64,000 nt of DNA from Glebionis coronaria. Its lineage: Eukaryota > Streptophyta > Magnoliopsida > Asterales > Asteraceae. The notes under the pieces were generated by a model that had not been told where the DNA came from, did not search any database, and was given only the letters and a program-made list of their open reading frames with translations. The stretch's first letter is position 1, and each line of letters opens with the position of its first letter. Below, piece after piece: positions 20,696 to 32,470 of this stretch. Location: positions 34,058,255 through 34,122,254 of the forward strand of contig CM046877.1 of the NCBI GenBank assembly GCA_025667525.1, read 5' to 3'. A program made the position numbers and the translations under genes.

Positions 20696-21590
20696 TTTTG
20701 TTATTAAATTTGAGTTTATGTGGTTGCATACTTGCATCATAAAAGCCAATTTAACCATCTATTGTTTGTGATGTTTATAACTTTACATATCTCTTACATG
20801 ATTAGATAAAAAATATGTTTAAGAACTGACTTACTTTTGTCTAAAGTTTTGGGTATCCTCACGCCTTCAAATAGGCTTATGAAAGCTTTTATAAGCTTCA
20901 AGCGTTCATAAGCCCTGTACATCATAGTTTTGTCAGTTTTGCCATTTGTTGTTGATGTATAATTTGTTTTTAGGTTAAAAGCTATAAAATAGCCATGTAT
21001 TTTTAGTTTTGTGCCGACTTAAATACATTTATTTTCTGGTTTATACCTCTTTTTTCTGGTTCAATAACTTCAACATACCTGTTTTTCTGGTTCAATAACT
21101 TTAACAACATATTTGTTTGGTGTATCACAATGTTACTAGTTACCAACGTATAAATTATAATCTAACTAAAATTACGTCGCAAATACGCATAAGTTACATG
21201 ATTTATTTGTAAGAAAAACACGAAAAACAAAATCTGGTCGGGTCCGAGGAATCCAAACCTGACAGGTCTAATCGGGTTTTGAAAATGTGAAACCCAGTTT
21301 AATATGACCCTTTTTTTAACAGACCGAGTCAACTGATTGATTTGGCCAGAACTAACTAGGTTTCTAAACATTGTCTATTTCCATTAACACTCTGTAAAAT
21401 CCCAAAACAACAAAATCTATACAAGGAGAAAAAACATTACAATTAATTATAGAGTTTATTATAAACACACAGTCAAACAAATTAAATCGCATGATATGAT
21501 ATCAAATTAGTATTTTTTATTTTTTAAAGACATTAAAAAATATATTATGGTATTTTGATTGTTTTTCATTGGTTTTTCTTAACTTTATAC
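20696..21590. repeat. Copy of SR-gene downstream DNA
   Basis: Repeats the sequence found after the SR exons at 15960-16400 (TTGTTATTAAATTTGAGTTTA, GCTTATGAAAGCTTTTATAAGC), matching block B 43629-44530. Similar downstream copies without exons start again at about 21780. No gene. Confidence 0.6.
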
Positions 21591-21599
21591 TCACAATTA

Positions 21600-21775
21600 T
21601 ATCCAACAAAATTTAACTTTGAATACCCGATACCCGCAGGTAAAAACCGAAAATCCGATAGGTAATACTAATTAAGAACCTGTCGGGTATTGGGACGGAT
21701 ACTGGTTTGAATATTATAAAAAGGTGCGGGTACGGGTTCATAAAACCCGACCCAAACCCGACCCGTTGACATCCC
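21600..21775. mobile_element. hAT-like element remnant (CGGGTACGGG-rich)
   Basis: Rich in ACCCGA and CGGGTA motifs, ending TTGACATCCCTA like the hAT-like elements ending at 31313 and 46879. Its left end is lost. Block B lacks this stretch (junction near 44528). Confidence 0.5.
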
Positions 21776-22633
21776 TAACATGATTAGATTGTTTTTCTTG
21801 TGTCTACAGTGTGAGCATTAAGTTTAAGCCCATCGAATGTACTTAAGTAATCAACCTCTTACATTGGAAATTTGGAATAGTTTCCTTACAAGAGTGCTCG
21901 GTAGTCTCATGCCATGACTTCAAGTAGGCTTATGAAAGCTTTTATAAGCTTCAAGCGTTCATAAGTACATCATAGTTTAGCATGCAATCCATTAAACATA
22001 TTTATATATTGGATTAAGAAGATTCATCTCAATATTAACACATATGATTTTAAAATAGCTTAATTATGTAATTTGGAGACTTGTGATCAAATCTTTTGTA
22101 GACTACTTTATTGACCATGCATATTCCTTGCTCGTGATATTGCCTATCTGGTCATGGTCATGGTCATGGTGATGTTGCCTGGCCACATATCCCTATTAAA
22201 ATTTAAATCATATCTAATGTTATTTTCTGGGTGCAAGGCATTCTCACGAAAACTAATCCACCATAACTGATCTAGAAAGAGTGTTAAGTTTGTTAGGTTT
22301 TGGCATGAAGTCCTAAGGCTGGAGGGAGTGGTGGGTTAATCCCACTGGTGAGTCCTAGCTGGCAAAACTCACCCTATGAACCCCACTATAACCCACGCGT
22401 GGGTTACTATTCAAAAATCCACTACTTGTCACTTACTCACCCCTGTGAGGGTATATTTTATATAAAAATGAGGGTGAGGTGGAGGTGAGTTTTTTTTTCC
22501 TTAAGAACCTTGAAAGGTGAGTTGTGGATGAATTGAGATGGCGGTGGGTTTTTTTGGTTACCACTCCGCCCCAGCCTAACAGCTACCCTAAAAGCTTTTG
22601 GCGTTGTCTTTTTCTTAACTTGAAATCAAAATT

Positions 22634-22849
22634 AGAATTCAAAACGCATGGGTAATCTCATTCATCAGGTTCCAAGGTGTCAGGCAAACATGTGAAGCTA
22701 GTCTTGTCCCATCACCAACTTTTCCACCTAATAGTACTATTTTGTCTGGTGAGATTGAAAGGGATTCACGTGAATCAATTGAAGAAGGGTGTGTCAACTT
22801 TTATGAGCCTAATCTTCTCCAACAACTTCATTTTAACTACACTAGATAA
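22634..22849 (+). pseudogene. Conserved exon-like fragment of unknown gene (copy A)
   Basis: An open frame reads RIQNAWVISFIRFQGVRQTC, then PSPTFPPNST and IERDSRESIEEGCVNFYEP before a stop. The same frame is kept at 45014-45220 with two or three amino-acid changes and a different last residue. There is no in-frame ATG before it, so it looks like an internal exon or a fragment. Family not recognised. Confidence 0.35.
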
Positions 22850-23204
22850 AATCCTTATTGCATTTACTGTGTTTGGAAATTGAGTATCATATTTTCAAAA
22901 TGTAGATGACAAATGAAATGAAAAAAAGTTAATTCATATCTACAATAAATGAATTGCAAGCAAGTAAAACTGCTTACTTAAACCATGGCTTGCAAATGAT
23001 AACACTGAGTATCAAATATTCGTGAAATTAACCATCCTCATCAGAAAAGAACAATAACACACATGAAAGAAAACATTAGATTAGATAGTACATTTGCTAC
23101 ACTTTCATTAATCAAATCCTTAAACCAAATCATAACATAGGTAAAATACTACTAAGTAAATAAAAACATCAAATTTTTTGAAACTCTTCTTCATTGATTG
23201 TGTG

Positions 23205-23486
23205 ACGCCTTCATATGGACTAGAAACTCATTATGCCTCCGGATCTCCAGATATTCATCCAGTGGTGCCATCACGGTCCTCAATTTTCTTCCCCAACATA
23301 CAACATCCCCATTCTAGCTAGACAAATAATGCATCAACCTATCTCGGACCTCCATCGGGGTATCATCTCGGAACTTAAACCAGACATACGCATCCTCTAC
23401 TTGTAAACGGCGTGTTTCAGGCAAACCACACAGTCATAGCAGGTGCAGCGACCCCTATATTGATTTTGAGGAGGTTGGGTTTTGAG
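23205..23486 (-). pseudogene. Small-gene fragment, minus arm (block A)
   Basis: The minus strand carries the same CYDCV and DAYVWFKFRDD block as the fragment at 16945-17262, with deletions. It is the left arm of a head-to-head pair whose right arm starts at 23711; the hAT-like insertion at 23487 splits the pair. Confidence 0.6.
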
Positions 23487-23709
23487 CAGGGCCGTCTCAT
23501 GGTTCTCGGAGGCCCTAGGCGATAACCACAATATAATGAGGCCCCTTTATACTTATAAATTTAAAAGAAATAACATGTAAACTTGAATTATATGACTTAT
23601 ATATGTTTAACATATAACGTATTTGTATATAAAACTCAGAAAAATGAGGCCTTTTTCAAGTGGAGGCCCTGTGCGATGGCACCACTTGCACACCCATTGA
23701 GCCACCTCA
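23487..23709. mobile_element. Small insertion with TTTTGAG target duplication
   Basis: Starts CAGGGCCGTCTCATGG and contains GGCCCTAGGCGA and GGAGGCCCTGTGCGATGG, wording typical of plant hAT-type MITEs. Flanked by TTTTGAG at 23480-23486 and 23711-23717. The other three inverted fragment pairs lack the insertion, giving the empty site. The right inverted end is not recognisable. Confidence 0.6.
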
Positions 23710-23710
23710 C

Positions 23711-23904
23711 TTTTGAGGTAACTCCTCAAAATCAACATAGGGTTCGTTGCTCCTGCTACGCCTGTGTTGGCTTGCCTGAAACAAGCCGTTTACAAGCACC
23801 GAGAATTGATCGACTAGAGGATGTGTATGTGTTGTTTAAGTTCAAAGATGATACCCTGATGGAGGTCCGAGATAGGCTAATGCATTATTTGCCTAGAAAG
23901 GGAT
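23711..23904 (+). pseudogene. Small-gene fragment, plus arm (block A)
   Basis: Reads PQNQHRVRCSCYACVGLPET, then IDRLEDVYVLFKFKDD and RLMHYLPRKG, the 5' part of the domain seen in the 142-residue gene. It stops at 23904, where a kinase fragment begins; the copy at 47100-47307 diverges at the same point. Confidence 0.65.
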
Positions 23905-24084
23905 GTAGTAAAAAGATTTAATTCACCTTTCGGCCTGATAGGAGAAGGGGGTTTTGGTAGGGTTTTCACGCCTTCGAAAGTCGGAATTAGGATCGCTGTG
24001 GCTGTCAAAAAATCAAGTCCTGAAATTTATGATTTAGAGAAAAGTTGGATCTGTGTTTGTGTTGATAAAAAGAGGCGCAACTAG
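23905..24084 (+). pseudogene. Receptor-like cytoplasmic kinase fragment
   Basis: The frame reads FNSPFGLIGEGGFGRVF, then TPSKVGIRIAVAVKKSSPE and a stop after 59 codons. GEGGFGRV is a protein-kinase Gly-rich loop and the AVAVKK lysine the ATP-binding Lys; the spacing and the PSKVG insert fit plant RLCK-VII/PBL kinases. About 200 residues of kinase domain that should follow are missing. It is fused directly to the small-gene fragment on its left, which suggests gene-fragment capture or repair-mediated joining. Confidence 0.7.
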
Positions 24085-25761
24085 AGAGAGATGGTGGACG
24101 CGATAAGTTATTAGGGTTTTACCCAATATTTAGGTTTGTATAAATGCATTGGACTGGCTGTGAACTTGGTTCTTTTATTGATTCGCATAATTTTAAACTT
24201 TGTTTTCGTCTCCAACTTTTTCAAATGATTCTTATATTTTTAATCTCGATTCTACAAAGCAAGTAGATGTAACATTGTGATAATGTGATTGATATTAAAA
24301 ATGGTGAACAAAATTACAAAGTTGATCAAAATAACATGCACTATTACCAAAAACATAAAACAAAAAAGTTTAAATTTTACAAAGAACGTAATTTAATCAT
24401 CATCTATCAATTGAAGCAAAATAGTTATATTCATTCTCATCTTTTAGCACATGGAACAAACCCGGTAATTACACATCAATGTCTTTTTAGGCTGCATGAT
24501 CTTTTTTTTCTTCTTATTAGGTAAATCTTGCTCCGATGCTTATGAAAGATGGCGCCATTTCACACTACTCACATCATTGGATGATGAAGATCAAAACAAT
24601 GATCCTCCATTTTTAACCTTTGTAAACCAAGAGTGATCTTGATTAACAATAATTGTTCTGTAAACGTATCATATCAGAAACATGGATTCAACCCTAACTA
24701 TATCATATATATAAAGCAAAATATAACGCTTGAATGATCCATGTTTTAAGATGATATTCGCAAACTTAATGTATTAAGATTTATTTGAACAAGCAACTTG
24801 AAGGCTATATTACCTCGTATCAGTTACATCGTCATTCATAAGAAGCGGTATGCCCGATAATGATTCTAACAAAACGATTAGAATACACTACTTTAATAAA
24901 AGGCGTATTCCTTAAAAGAGAATGTATCATAACGTACTTGGTTAATGTCCACATTTGTAGAATGCAAATCACCATATTCAACCATAATCTGTAATATGGA
25001 TCTAGCTAGAACATTAAAAAGTTTTAATGAATCAAGAACATAAACATGAATCAAGCTAATAGAAAAAGTATCCAAAGATCATTAAAACAAGGAACTTATT
25101 GTGACATTTGTTATGCGCCTGCTCATTCACTATGATGAGTTTCGCATGTTGCTGATGTGGGGGTTTATTGTGAAGCGGCTGCATTCAAGGAACTTAATTA
25201 GACATTTGTTATGCGAATTAGTTACATCGTCATCCAAACCTAATAATCATCTGGTTATCAACAAAATTGACAAAAGGAAGGCAAGTATTCATGAAAATGT
25301 AGTATGTAGTTAGATGGTAACAAGATGTTCCATGCACATAGGCTTTTAAAGCCATTTCATTGACAGAGATAAGCACAATGTATTTATGTAATTGATTGTA
25401 ATTTGCCTAAAATAGCTTTACGTTTCATTGACAAAAGATATGCAAGATCATTTCAACCTTACCACAATTATCTTTTACACATTACAAATATAAATACTTA
25501 CTAAAGTTAAAATAGGTCAAAGTGATCATGCAAGATTTTCTTTTCAATTAATAATACGTTACATATTGCATTCAAAATTTCCTTTGGTTTAGCAAATTTC
25601 TTTCAATGTTTTCACTGCTTCCATATATATCCAATATCCAATTGTTGAATTTTTTCAACTTTTTCAACAATCATCATACACCCTTTATAGGGTATATAGA
25701 TTAGTACTGTTTTTAATTAAAAATCCAAAATAAAAACATAAAATGAAAAAATATGTGGTTA
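24085..25761. other. Intergenic DNA
   Basis: No gene supported. Short reading frames (24285-24524, 25101-25313) show no recognised motif. GTGACATTTGTTATGCG-like and ACATTTGTTATGCGAATTAG repeats at 25100-25225 hint at a decayed duplication. Confidence 0.35.
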
Positions 25762-27019
25762 TAAAAAATAGGGAAAATTCCCAAAATGCCCCAAAGTGCA
25801 AGTTCCTTTCCCTAAATGTCCCTACCAAATGAAAAATTCCCAAAATGTCTTATGCAACCTATGCAACCTATGCAACTTTGCTAAAAAGTTGAAAAGTGTA
25901 CTTTTATTCCTTATGACACATGTCAGAATGTGTCATAGAAAAGTACATGTGTGTAAGATCTTGTCTCCTATGCAACCTTTATGTCTTTTATGCAACTTTA
26001 ATAAAAAAATATTTTTTTCAAAAAAACAACTTTTAATAAAATCTTTTTATTTACTTATTTTATATTATATTTTTATGCAACTTGTACTATTTCTAGACAA
26101 TGATGTGACCTTTTGTGTAAGACACTTTTTGGCAAAATCTATAAACTATCTTTTTATACTTTCTATGCTAATTTTTTATATTAAAAGGTACTATGAATTT
26201 AAGTGTAAAATTAGGTATGTGTAAGTAACATATTATGCAACTTTTATTTACTTTTTATGCAACTATTATATATTAAAAAATAATAAAAAGTACCATGGAT
26301 TAATGTGTAAAGGTAGGTATGTTTAAGTAACATATTATGCAACCTTTATTTACGTTTTATGCAACTTTTATATATTAGTAAATTTAAAAATAAATAATAT
26401 AATTTTTATAATTAAAAAAACAGATAAAAATTAATAAATTTTTTTTAAAAGTCTAAATAAATCCTTTTATAAAAAAATAATTAAAAAATAATTATTTTTT
26501 TAAAGAAAATAACAAATAATTTTTATAATAAAAAAATTATTTATATATTAAAAAAAATTAATAAATAAAAATAATTTTTTTCATAAAAATAATTAATTAA
26601 AAAATAAAAATAATTAATAATTTTTATAATTAAAAAATAAATTTTTTTAATTATTTAAAAATTAATTAAAAAATAATTTTTTTCAAAAAAACAACTTTTA
26701 ATAAAATCTTTTTAATTACTTATTTTATAATATATTTTTATTTACTATTTCTAGACAATGATGTGACCTTTTGTGTAAGACACTTTTTGGCAAAATCTAT
26801 TAACATACTTTTTATACTTTTTATGCCAATTTTTTATATTAAAAGGTACCATGAATTTAAGTGTAAAATTAGGTATGTGTAAGTAACATATTATACAATC
26901 TTTATTTACTTTTTATGCAACTTTTATATATTTGTGTATAAATATCACATTTTCAATCACACAAGTTTATATATTTTCACACACAACTTTCATTTTTTTC
27001 AAACACAACTTATATCATA

Positions 27020-27217
27020 ATGGCGTGCTCTTTTCCACACACTGTTGACGAGATTCAAGCTATGATTCAGATACAAATAACTGAGCAACAACGTCGTCAG
27101 AATGCACTTACCACATTAGCTTATGATTTCGATAACGCATACGAAACTAACACGAAACTGCGCACAGCATGTGAGAAATGTCCTCACATTTCCCCAGATA
27201 AACGTGTTTGGTCATAG
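27020..27217 (+). CDS. 65-residue frame inside the Mutator-like element
   Basis: MACSFPHTVDEIQAMIQIQI opens a 65-residue frame with a Gln-rich helical segment (TEQQRRQN) and a tail with two Cys. A TATAAATA box lies at about 26935-26944 and an AC-rich leader follows, so it may be transcribed. I do not recognise the family. It sits between the internal edge of the left inverted end and a region of host-like repeats, so it could be a captured gene 5' end. Confidence 0.4.
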   Translation: MACSFPHTVDEIQAMIQIQITEQQRRQNALTTLAYDFDNAYETNTKLRTACEKCPHISPDKRVWS

Positions 27218-27224
27218 TATTTGA

Positions 27225-27700
27225 GCTGCTGCTTATTTCATATAAAGCAATCAAAAACACACCCATTAACTTTTTTGTAATAACAAAATATCAGCCCCAG
27301 GATCAAATACTAAGACCAGAACAAAATAATCCATGAAAAATCAATAAAGAAATAAAACTTTTGATTTTTATGTTCATGTATAGGTTTAGCAAGTTAGTTT
27401 GCCGTTGCTCAAAGGACTAAAACATTGCGCGTATTTCATAAGCTGCTGCTTATTTCATAAGATGTCATTGGATGAGCTGCTGCTTATTTCATAAGCTGAT
27501 ATGATTATTTCATATAAAGCAATCTCAAACACACCCATTAACATAAAGCCATCCCAAACAGCCCCATTAACTTTTTTCCAATAAAAAAATATCAGCCCCA
27601 GGATAAAATACTAAGACCAGAACCAAATAATCCATGAAAAAATTCAATAAAGAAATAAAACTTTTGGAAATTAAATGACTAATTGATCGGATTACCTTAG
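27225..27700 (+). repeat. Direct repeat inside the Mutator-like element
   Basis: About 150 bp starting TTATTTCATATAAAGCAATC and running through AAATATCAGCCCCAGGAT to AATAAAACTTTTG occur twice, at about 27233-27365 and 27512-27665. Shorter GAGCTGCTGCTTATTTCATA repeats lie between them. Noncoding. Confidence 0.65.
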
Positions 27701-29587
27701 CCAACATCAGGGTGGACATTTCTGAAAATGGCTGAGAATGGCTATGAAATGACTAATTCACCATCAACAACCAAACACCAATGGCTGTGAAAATCGCTTT
27801 GAAAATGGCTGTGAGAGGCGGTTTTGTGTTTTGTTTAGTGTATAGAGATAATAAAACATTGAAAACTGGGTTGTGTTGTTTTGGGTCTGTAATGTTTTTA
27901 ATTTTTTAAAATAGATATTTTTAATTTTTTACAAACTTTCTTTTTCTTTTTTAAAACGATAGTAATTATTTATACTTTTTATAAACAATTTTTTTAATTA
28001 ACTTTGTTTTATAAACAAATTTTTTAAATATTTTTTACAAACTTTTTTACAAACTTTTTTACAAACTTTTTTTTCTTTTTAAAAAAAATAGTAAATTTTT
28101 TTAAAAGGAATTTATTTATAGTTTTTTTTTTTTAAAAATTATTAATTTTTTTCTTATTTTTTAATTATAAAAATTATAAATTATTTTTTAAATAAATAAA
28201 AAAAATTATTTTTTAATTATAAAAATTATTAATTATTTTTATTTTTTAATTATAAAATTTATTAATTATTTTTATAAAATTAATTTTTTTTAATAAATAA
28301 ATAATTTTTTTATTATAAAAATTATTTGTTATTTTCTTTAAAAAAATAATTATTTTTTAATTATTTTTTTATAAAAGGATTTATTTAGACTTTTAAAAAA
28401 AAAATTAATTTTTATCTGTTTTTTTGAATTATAAAAATTATATTATTTATTTTTAAATTTACTAATCTGTTTTTTTGAATTATAAAAATTGAATTATAAA
28501 AATTATATCCATGGTACTTTTTATTATTTTTTAATATATAATAGTTGCATAAAAAGTAAATAAAAGTTGCATAATATGTTACTTACACATACCTAATTTT
28601 ACACTTAAATTCATAGTACCTTTTAATATAAAAAATTAGCATAGAAAGTATAAAAAGATAGTTCATAGATTTTGCCAAAAAGTGTCTTACAAAAAAGGTC
28701 ACATCATTGTCTAGAAATAGTACAAGTTGCATAAAAATATAATATAAAATAAGTAAATAAAAAGATTTTATTAAAAGTTGTTTTTTTGAAAAAAATTATT
28801 TTTTTATTAAAGTTGCATAAAAGACATAAAGGTTGCATAGGAGACAAGATTTTACACACATGTACTTTTCTATGACACATTCTGACATGTGTCATAAGGA
28901 ATAAAAGTACACTTTTCAACTTTTTAGCAAAGTTGCATAGGTTGCATAGGTTGCATAAGACATTTTGGGAATTTTTCATTTGGTAGGGACATTTAGGGAA
29001 AGGAACTTGCACTTTGGGGCATTTTGGGAATTTTCCCTAAAAAATATGATGTTGAAAGTATTATGTAAAAGTCACCCTGGTAGTATGGATTCAAAATGGA
29101 ATTGCAGAGTTGTGTTAGAAAAGAAAAGACCTAACCAAATTAGTATATTAAACTGGCCCTGAATTTAGTATCTGGTGCTTTTTTGCTATGATAAGTTGGT
29201 AACACTCAACTTTCTTACTAGTACATATTTATATTTTTTATTACGAAAATCATTTATGTCATGTATAATTTTTATAATCATTAAAAGTTTAATTACATAG
29301 CTGCAGAAGAAAAGCGACCAACAAGCTGCGCCACAAGCCCTTTTTGAATTGCAAAACTAATTCTAGTAAAAATCATATTTGTTGATTTAGGTGTCATAAC
29401 GTTGCTATTTATATTATATTAGTTTTATTTTAAATCATGTATATCTTATACTATGTCACAAGTACTTTTGATTTGGATGTTGAATTATTGTTCCTGTTAT
29501 TAGATCATGTTGTAAGGTGATTGTGGTCTTCAAAGGATACAAGGTGATGCATTTAGATTGATGTTGTAGTATATGTTAAGGATGTTA

Positions 29588-29692
29588 AGGGATGTAAGCA
29601 AGAGTCCTAGTCGTAGCCAAAGAAAAAGTGTTGGTTCAAGTGATTACGACAGAGATGTGCCTCCACACAAGGATGCTTCTGCTAGCCCGTGA
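29588..29692 (+). pseudogene. SR-gene last-exon fragment (locus D)
   Basis: Reads RDVSKSPSRSQRKSVGSSDY and DRDVPPHKDASASP followed by TGA, matching the end of the SR last exon at 15850-15958. Nothing of the earlier exons is present; the sequence upstream is unrelated. The SR 3' UTR and downstream region follow to about 30310. Confidence 0.85.
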
Positions 29693-30310
29693 GAAGTGAT
29701 GTTCTTCAAACATGTTTGAGGGAGGGTTGTGTAGCGTGTTTTAATCGAATGGTTGTTGTGTTACTGTAATTGGTTTATGCTTTTATCCAAATCAAGGAGT
29801 GGTAATATGAATTCTTAGAACACTTTATGCTCTCTTGTTATAGTATAAAAACTTAGTCTAGTTGACCTTGTTATTAAATTTCAGTTCAAGTGATTGGATC
29901 ATAATTTCAATTTAACCGTCTATGTTTGTGTCTAAAGTTTATGCCATGAATTCAATAGGCTTATATAAAAGCTTTTATAAGCTACAACCGTCCATAAGCC
30001 CTAAAAATAATAGTTTTGCCATGTGTTGTTGATGTATAGTACGTAATTTCTAGGTTAAAAGCTATAAAATAGTTATGTATTTTTAATTTTGTGCTGATTT
30101 GTTACACTTATTTTTTTGTTCAAACCTTCAACCTTACCATAACTCCTAATACAACAAATCTACACAGGAAGAAAAAACCTCACAATTAAAACTCAATTTA
30201 ATCCACCAATAGCTAGTTTCAAATTATCCCGATTTCTTTTCATTTGATCTTGAACTAACTCAAACATAAATCCATCAAAAGCTAGTTTCAGTATTTTGAA
30301 AGTAGCTAAA
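29693..30310 (+). repeat. SR downstream region (locus D)
   Basis: Contains GAGTGGTAATATGAATTCTT, TATAAAAGCTTTTATAAGC and further motifs shared with the regions after the SR exons at 15960, 40975 and 50330. At its right end CTAGTTTCAGTATTTTGAAAG matches 51522-51541, where the copy at 51544 is interrupted by the LTR retrotransposon. Confidence 0.65.
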
Positions 30311-30729
30311 AGACTCGTAAAACTCACAGATGTTATATTATAAAAAGATGATACATATACAATGCAACTGCAAATGGTATTCACAACTCTATATAGATAG
30401 TTGGTACTAATTAACATACATTTTATTAAACATAGGTATACCCTAAGTGTCTGCAATTCAGTACACATACACAAGGACAATATAGTTTTTTTTAGTATGG
30501 ATGTATGGTGAACTTGTTTTTTTCCCGTATTTTTATAACCTGTAAGTTTAATGGACTTAAGTTTTAATAGTCATGGGTTAGGATCGAACTCAGGATTACG
30601 GGATTGCACACAATACGCAAATAGTTAGTTTGTTAATAAAGGTATTTATAAATTTATGAATTAAACTGAGCTTTAAACTTTTAACGGACGTTAAGTTTTA
30701 ATATTTAAGGACTAACGGTTAACGTGGAA

Positions 30730-31195
30730 TAAACAAAAGGAGAAAAACGAGGATCCGGAACACCCCATAGGGGTCCGATCGGTTTGGACAAGGGATAAGG
30801 AAGAAAAATATTTCTTTCCTAATTTATGTTTTATCTTGGGCTCCAAGTTTTGGTATCCTATATAAACACATAAGGTGTCTCATAATTCTTCATCCCAATA
30901 TCTCTCTTTTATCTCCCTCTTTTGTGATCGGACGAAACCCCAAAGGGGAATTCGTTTGGTTTCTTCCGATCGAGTCCTATCCCCTCTCTAGGGTTGTTGG
31001 GTCGATTTTCAACTTCACGTTTAAGCTTGTTTTATATGTAGTAGTATTAGGGTTAACTCGTTATTATACGTATGTATAAGAACGGAATATAATCTCACTA
31101 TAGATTATCTCTTGGATCGATTAACAAAAAGGTAAGGGGTTAATCATTGATCCTCATATACCAAATTGGTGGTTCGTTCTTGCCTATTGGAATTG
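30730..31195 (+). promoter_or_regulatory. Promoter-like region of unknown origin
   Basis: A TATATAAAC box at about 30860, a CT-rich stretch (CAATATCTCTCTTTTATCTCC) and later AAAAAG/GTAAGGGG, resembling TATA, leader and donor of a plant gene or an LTR. No coding sequence follows within 500 bp, and LTR ends with target duplication were not identified. Confidence 0.3.
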
Positions 31196-31199
31196 CATA

Positions 31200-31313
31200 G
31201 CTAAACGGTATGTAACCCGCATCCAAACCCGCCAACCCGAATCCGAACCCGACCCAATCGGTGTGGGTTTCAGTTTTCTCCATCGGGCACGGGTGCTTTT
31301 ACCATCCCTAAGC
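31200..31313. mobile_element. hAT-like element end
   Basis: Rich in AACCCGAATCC motifs, with ACCCAATCGGTGTGGGTTTC and ending GTGCTTTTACCATCCCTA. This matches the right end of the element at 45667-46879 at most positions. The left part is missing. Confidence 0.6.
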
Positions 31314-32026
31314 CTTATACATCATACTCCGGACAATTTTCACGGAGCCTATAACTTAAACCCACATCCCTTACACATTGAGCTTGCGGTTCTCCCAAGG
31401 GGCCATGTGGATGCAGCCACCCATATGTGGAGCTGGTTCTGGTGGTTGTGGGTTTTGAGCAGGTGGCAGGGCCTGATGCTAGGCGAGGTGAGCGACGGCC
31501 CAGGGCACCAAATAATTAGGGGCATCAAGTGTAGATACATTCGAAAGATTTTCGATTTTACAACAATATAACACCTATTTTGTCATTTTGTGTTGTGCGA
31601 GTATGTGATATCAATATCGAGACGAGATCTTGAGAAAAATCAATAAAGATTGAAGCTTCTTCTTTTATGATGGCGGGTGGTTACTATGACCACTATGAGA
31701 GTATCAGGTTTAGGTTTAGGAAACGTTATTCATTTATTTTATGGGCCGAGTAGATATGGGTCATATTTTACTTTACTACTAGATTATGTATAAATTTGCA
31801 AACCTATTGTATTTATCTTACCAAAGATTTTGAATATTACGTTTTCTTTTTTGCCACAAGTTGATATGCACTTTTCTAGTTTAAAAATGGATCATAAAAG
31901 TTCATAACAAAACTAAGATCTAAATTTAAGCTTTTTCACCGGAAAATAAATTAAATTAAGTAACTGAGCTAAACAAACATTCAGATTTATATACCTTACT
32001 TTAAATTTTCATGTATAAACACGGAA
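31314..32026. other. Intergenic DNA
   Basis: No gene supported. Overlapping frames on both strands at 31349-31571 are uninformative; AGGGCCTGATGCTAGGCGAG resembles the hAT-type piece at 23487. Confidence 0.35.
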
Positions 32027-32470
32027 ACTTTTTTTACAATGGAGGGGGGCATTTTTCGGCCCTCTCGCCTGAAGGTCCTGGCAGGTTGTCGTCGTGGAGT
32101 TTAAGATCTAGAAACTAATAAGTGAATGAATACAATGAGAATTGCTACAATCAGTTACTACTATTTATATACAGCAAGCAAGCAAGCAGTATCAATTATT
32201 GACGAAAAATAACGGCAAGAAGCAATATCAATTATACAATAGACATCAACCATTACCTAATCAACATACATTGTACTTATTAGCCTTATAACTCGTTAAT
32301 TAGTCTAGCTTTTTTTCTTTTTATTCGTGCTAGTGTTAATCTTCGGCCGAAAGACTTCCTTGGGTTTCATTCTTATTCCCATCTCTTAAAACCCATCAAC
32401 CAAACACCCCCTTAAGCTAAAAAAACTATAAAACCAAAATCAATCTTCTTCTTTCTTCCTCCAAGATTAC
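32027..32470 (+). repeat. Stray copy of the TAF7 upstream region
   Basis: Repeats 312-750 closely: ACAATGGAGGGGGGCATTTT, CGTCGTGGAGTTTAAGATCT, then CTATAAAACC and TCTTTCTTCCTCC. It includes the TATA box (about 32424) and leader, but homology stops there and no TAF7 exon follows. A promoter without a gene. Confidence 0.8.

Larger units (their letters stand above)
11735..23900. repeat. Segmental duplication, block A
   Basis: Long stretches match block B (33617-47300) in the same order and orientation, often almost base for base (18020-18830 against 42440-43255). Shared landmarks are the TAF7 upstream region, SR 3' exons, the 142-residue gene region and its inverted pseudogene fragments. A has a 1093-bp Mutator-like insertion (19593-20685), a hAT remnant (about 21600-21775) and a small insertion (23487-23709) missing from B. 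A keeps TAF7 exon 1 and the intact small gene, which B has lost. Confidence 0.9.
25762..29046. mobile_element. Mutator-like element with long inverted ends and 9-bp target duplication
   Basis: The element spans 25771-29037 (3267 bp). Both ends begin GGGAAAATTCCCAAAATGCC on opposite strands, and the flanks are the perfect 9-bp repeat TAAAAAATA (25762-25770, 29038-29046). The inverted ends are near-identical for about 530 bp (to 26300 and from 28507) and weaker AT-rich homology continues to about 26680 and 28130. Repeated ATGCAACCT and TTTTTATGCAACTT motifs fill the ends. A stretch of the left end (about 26025-26270) is repeated at 26690-26935. No transposase frame is visible, so it is probably mobilised in trans. 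Confidence 0.92.

Noticed and set aside
25796..26224. 142-residue frame with Cys and Lys runs, and its mirror at 28704-29012
   Set aside because: Both are the inverted ends of the Mutator-like element read in the same sense; the sequence is ATGCAACC repeats.
25762..29046. CRISPR-like or satellite array suggested by ATGCAACC repeats
   Set aside because: The repeats are irregular, without spacers of even length, and part of transposon ends in a plant genome.
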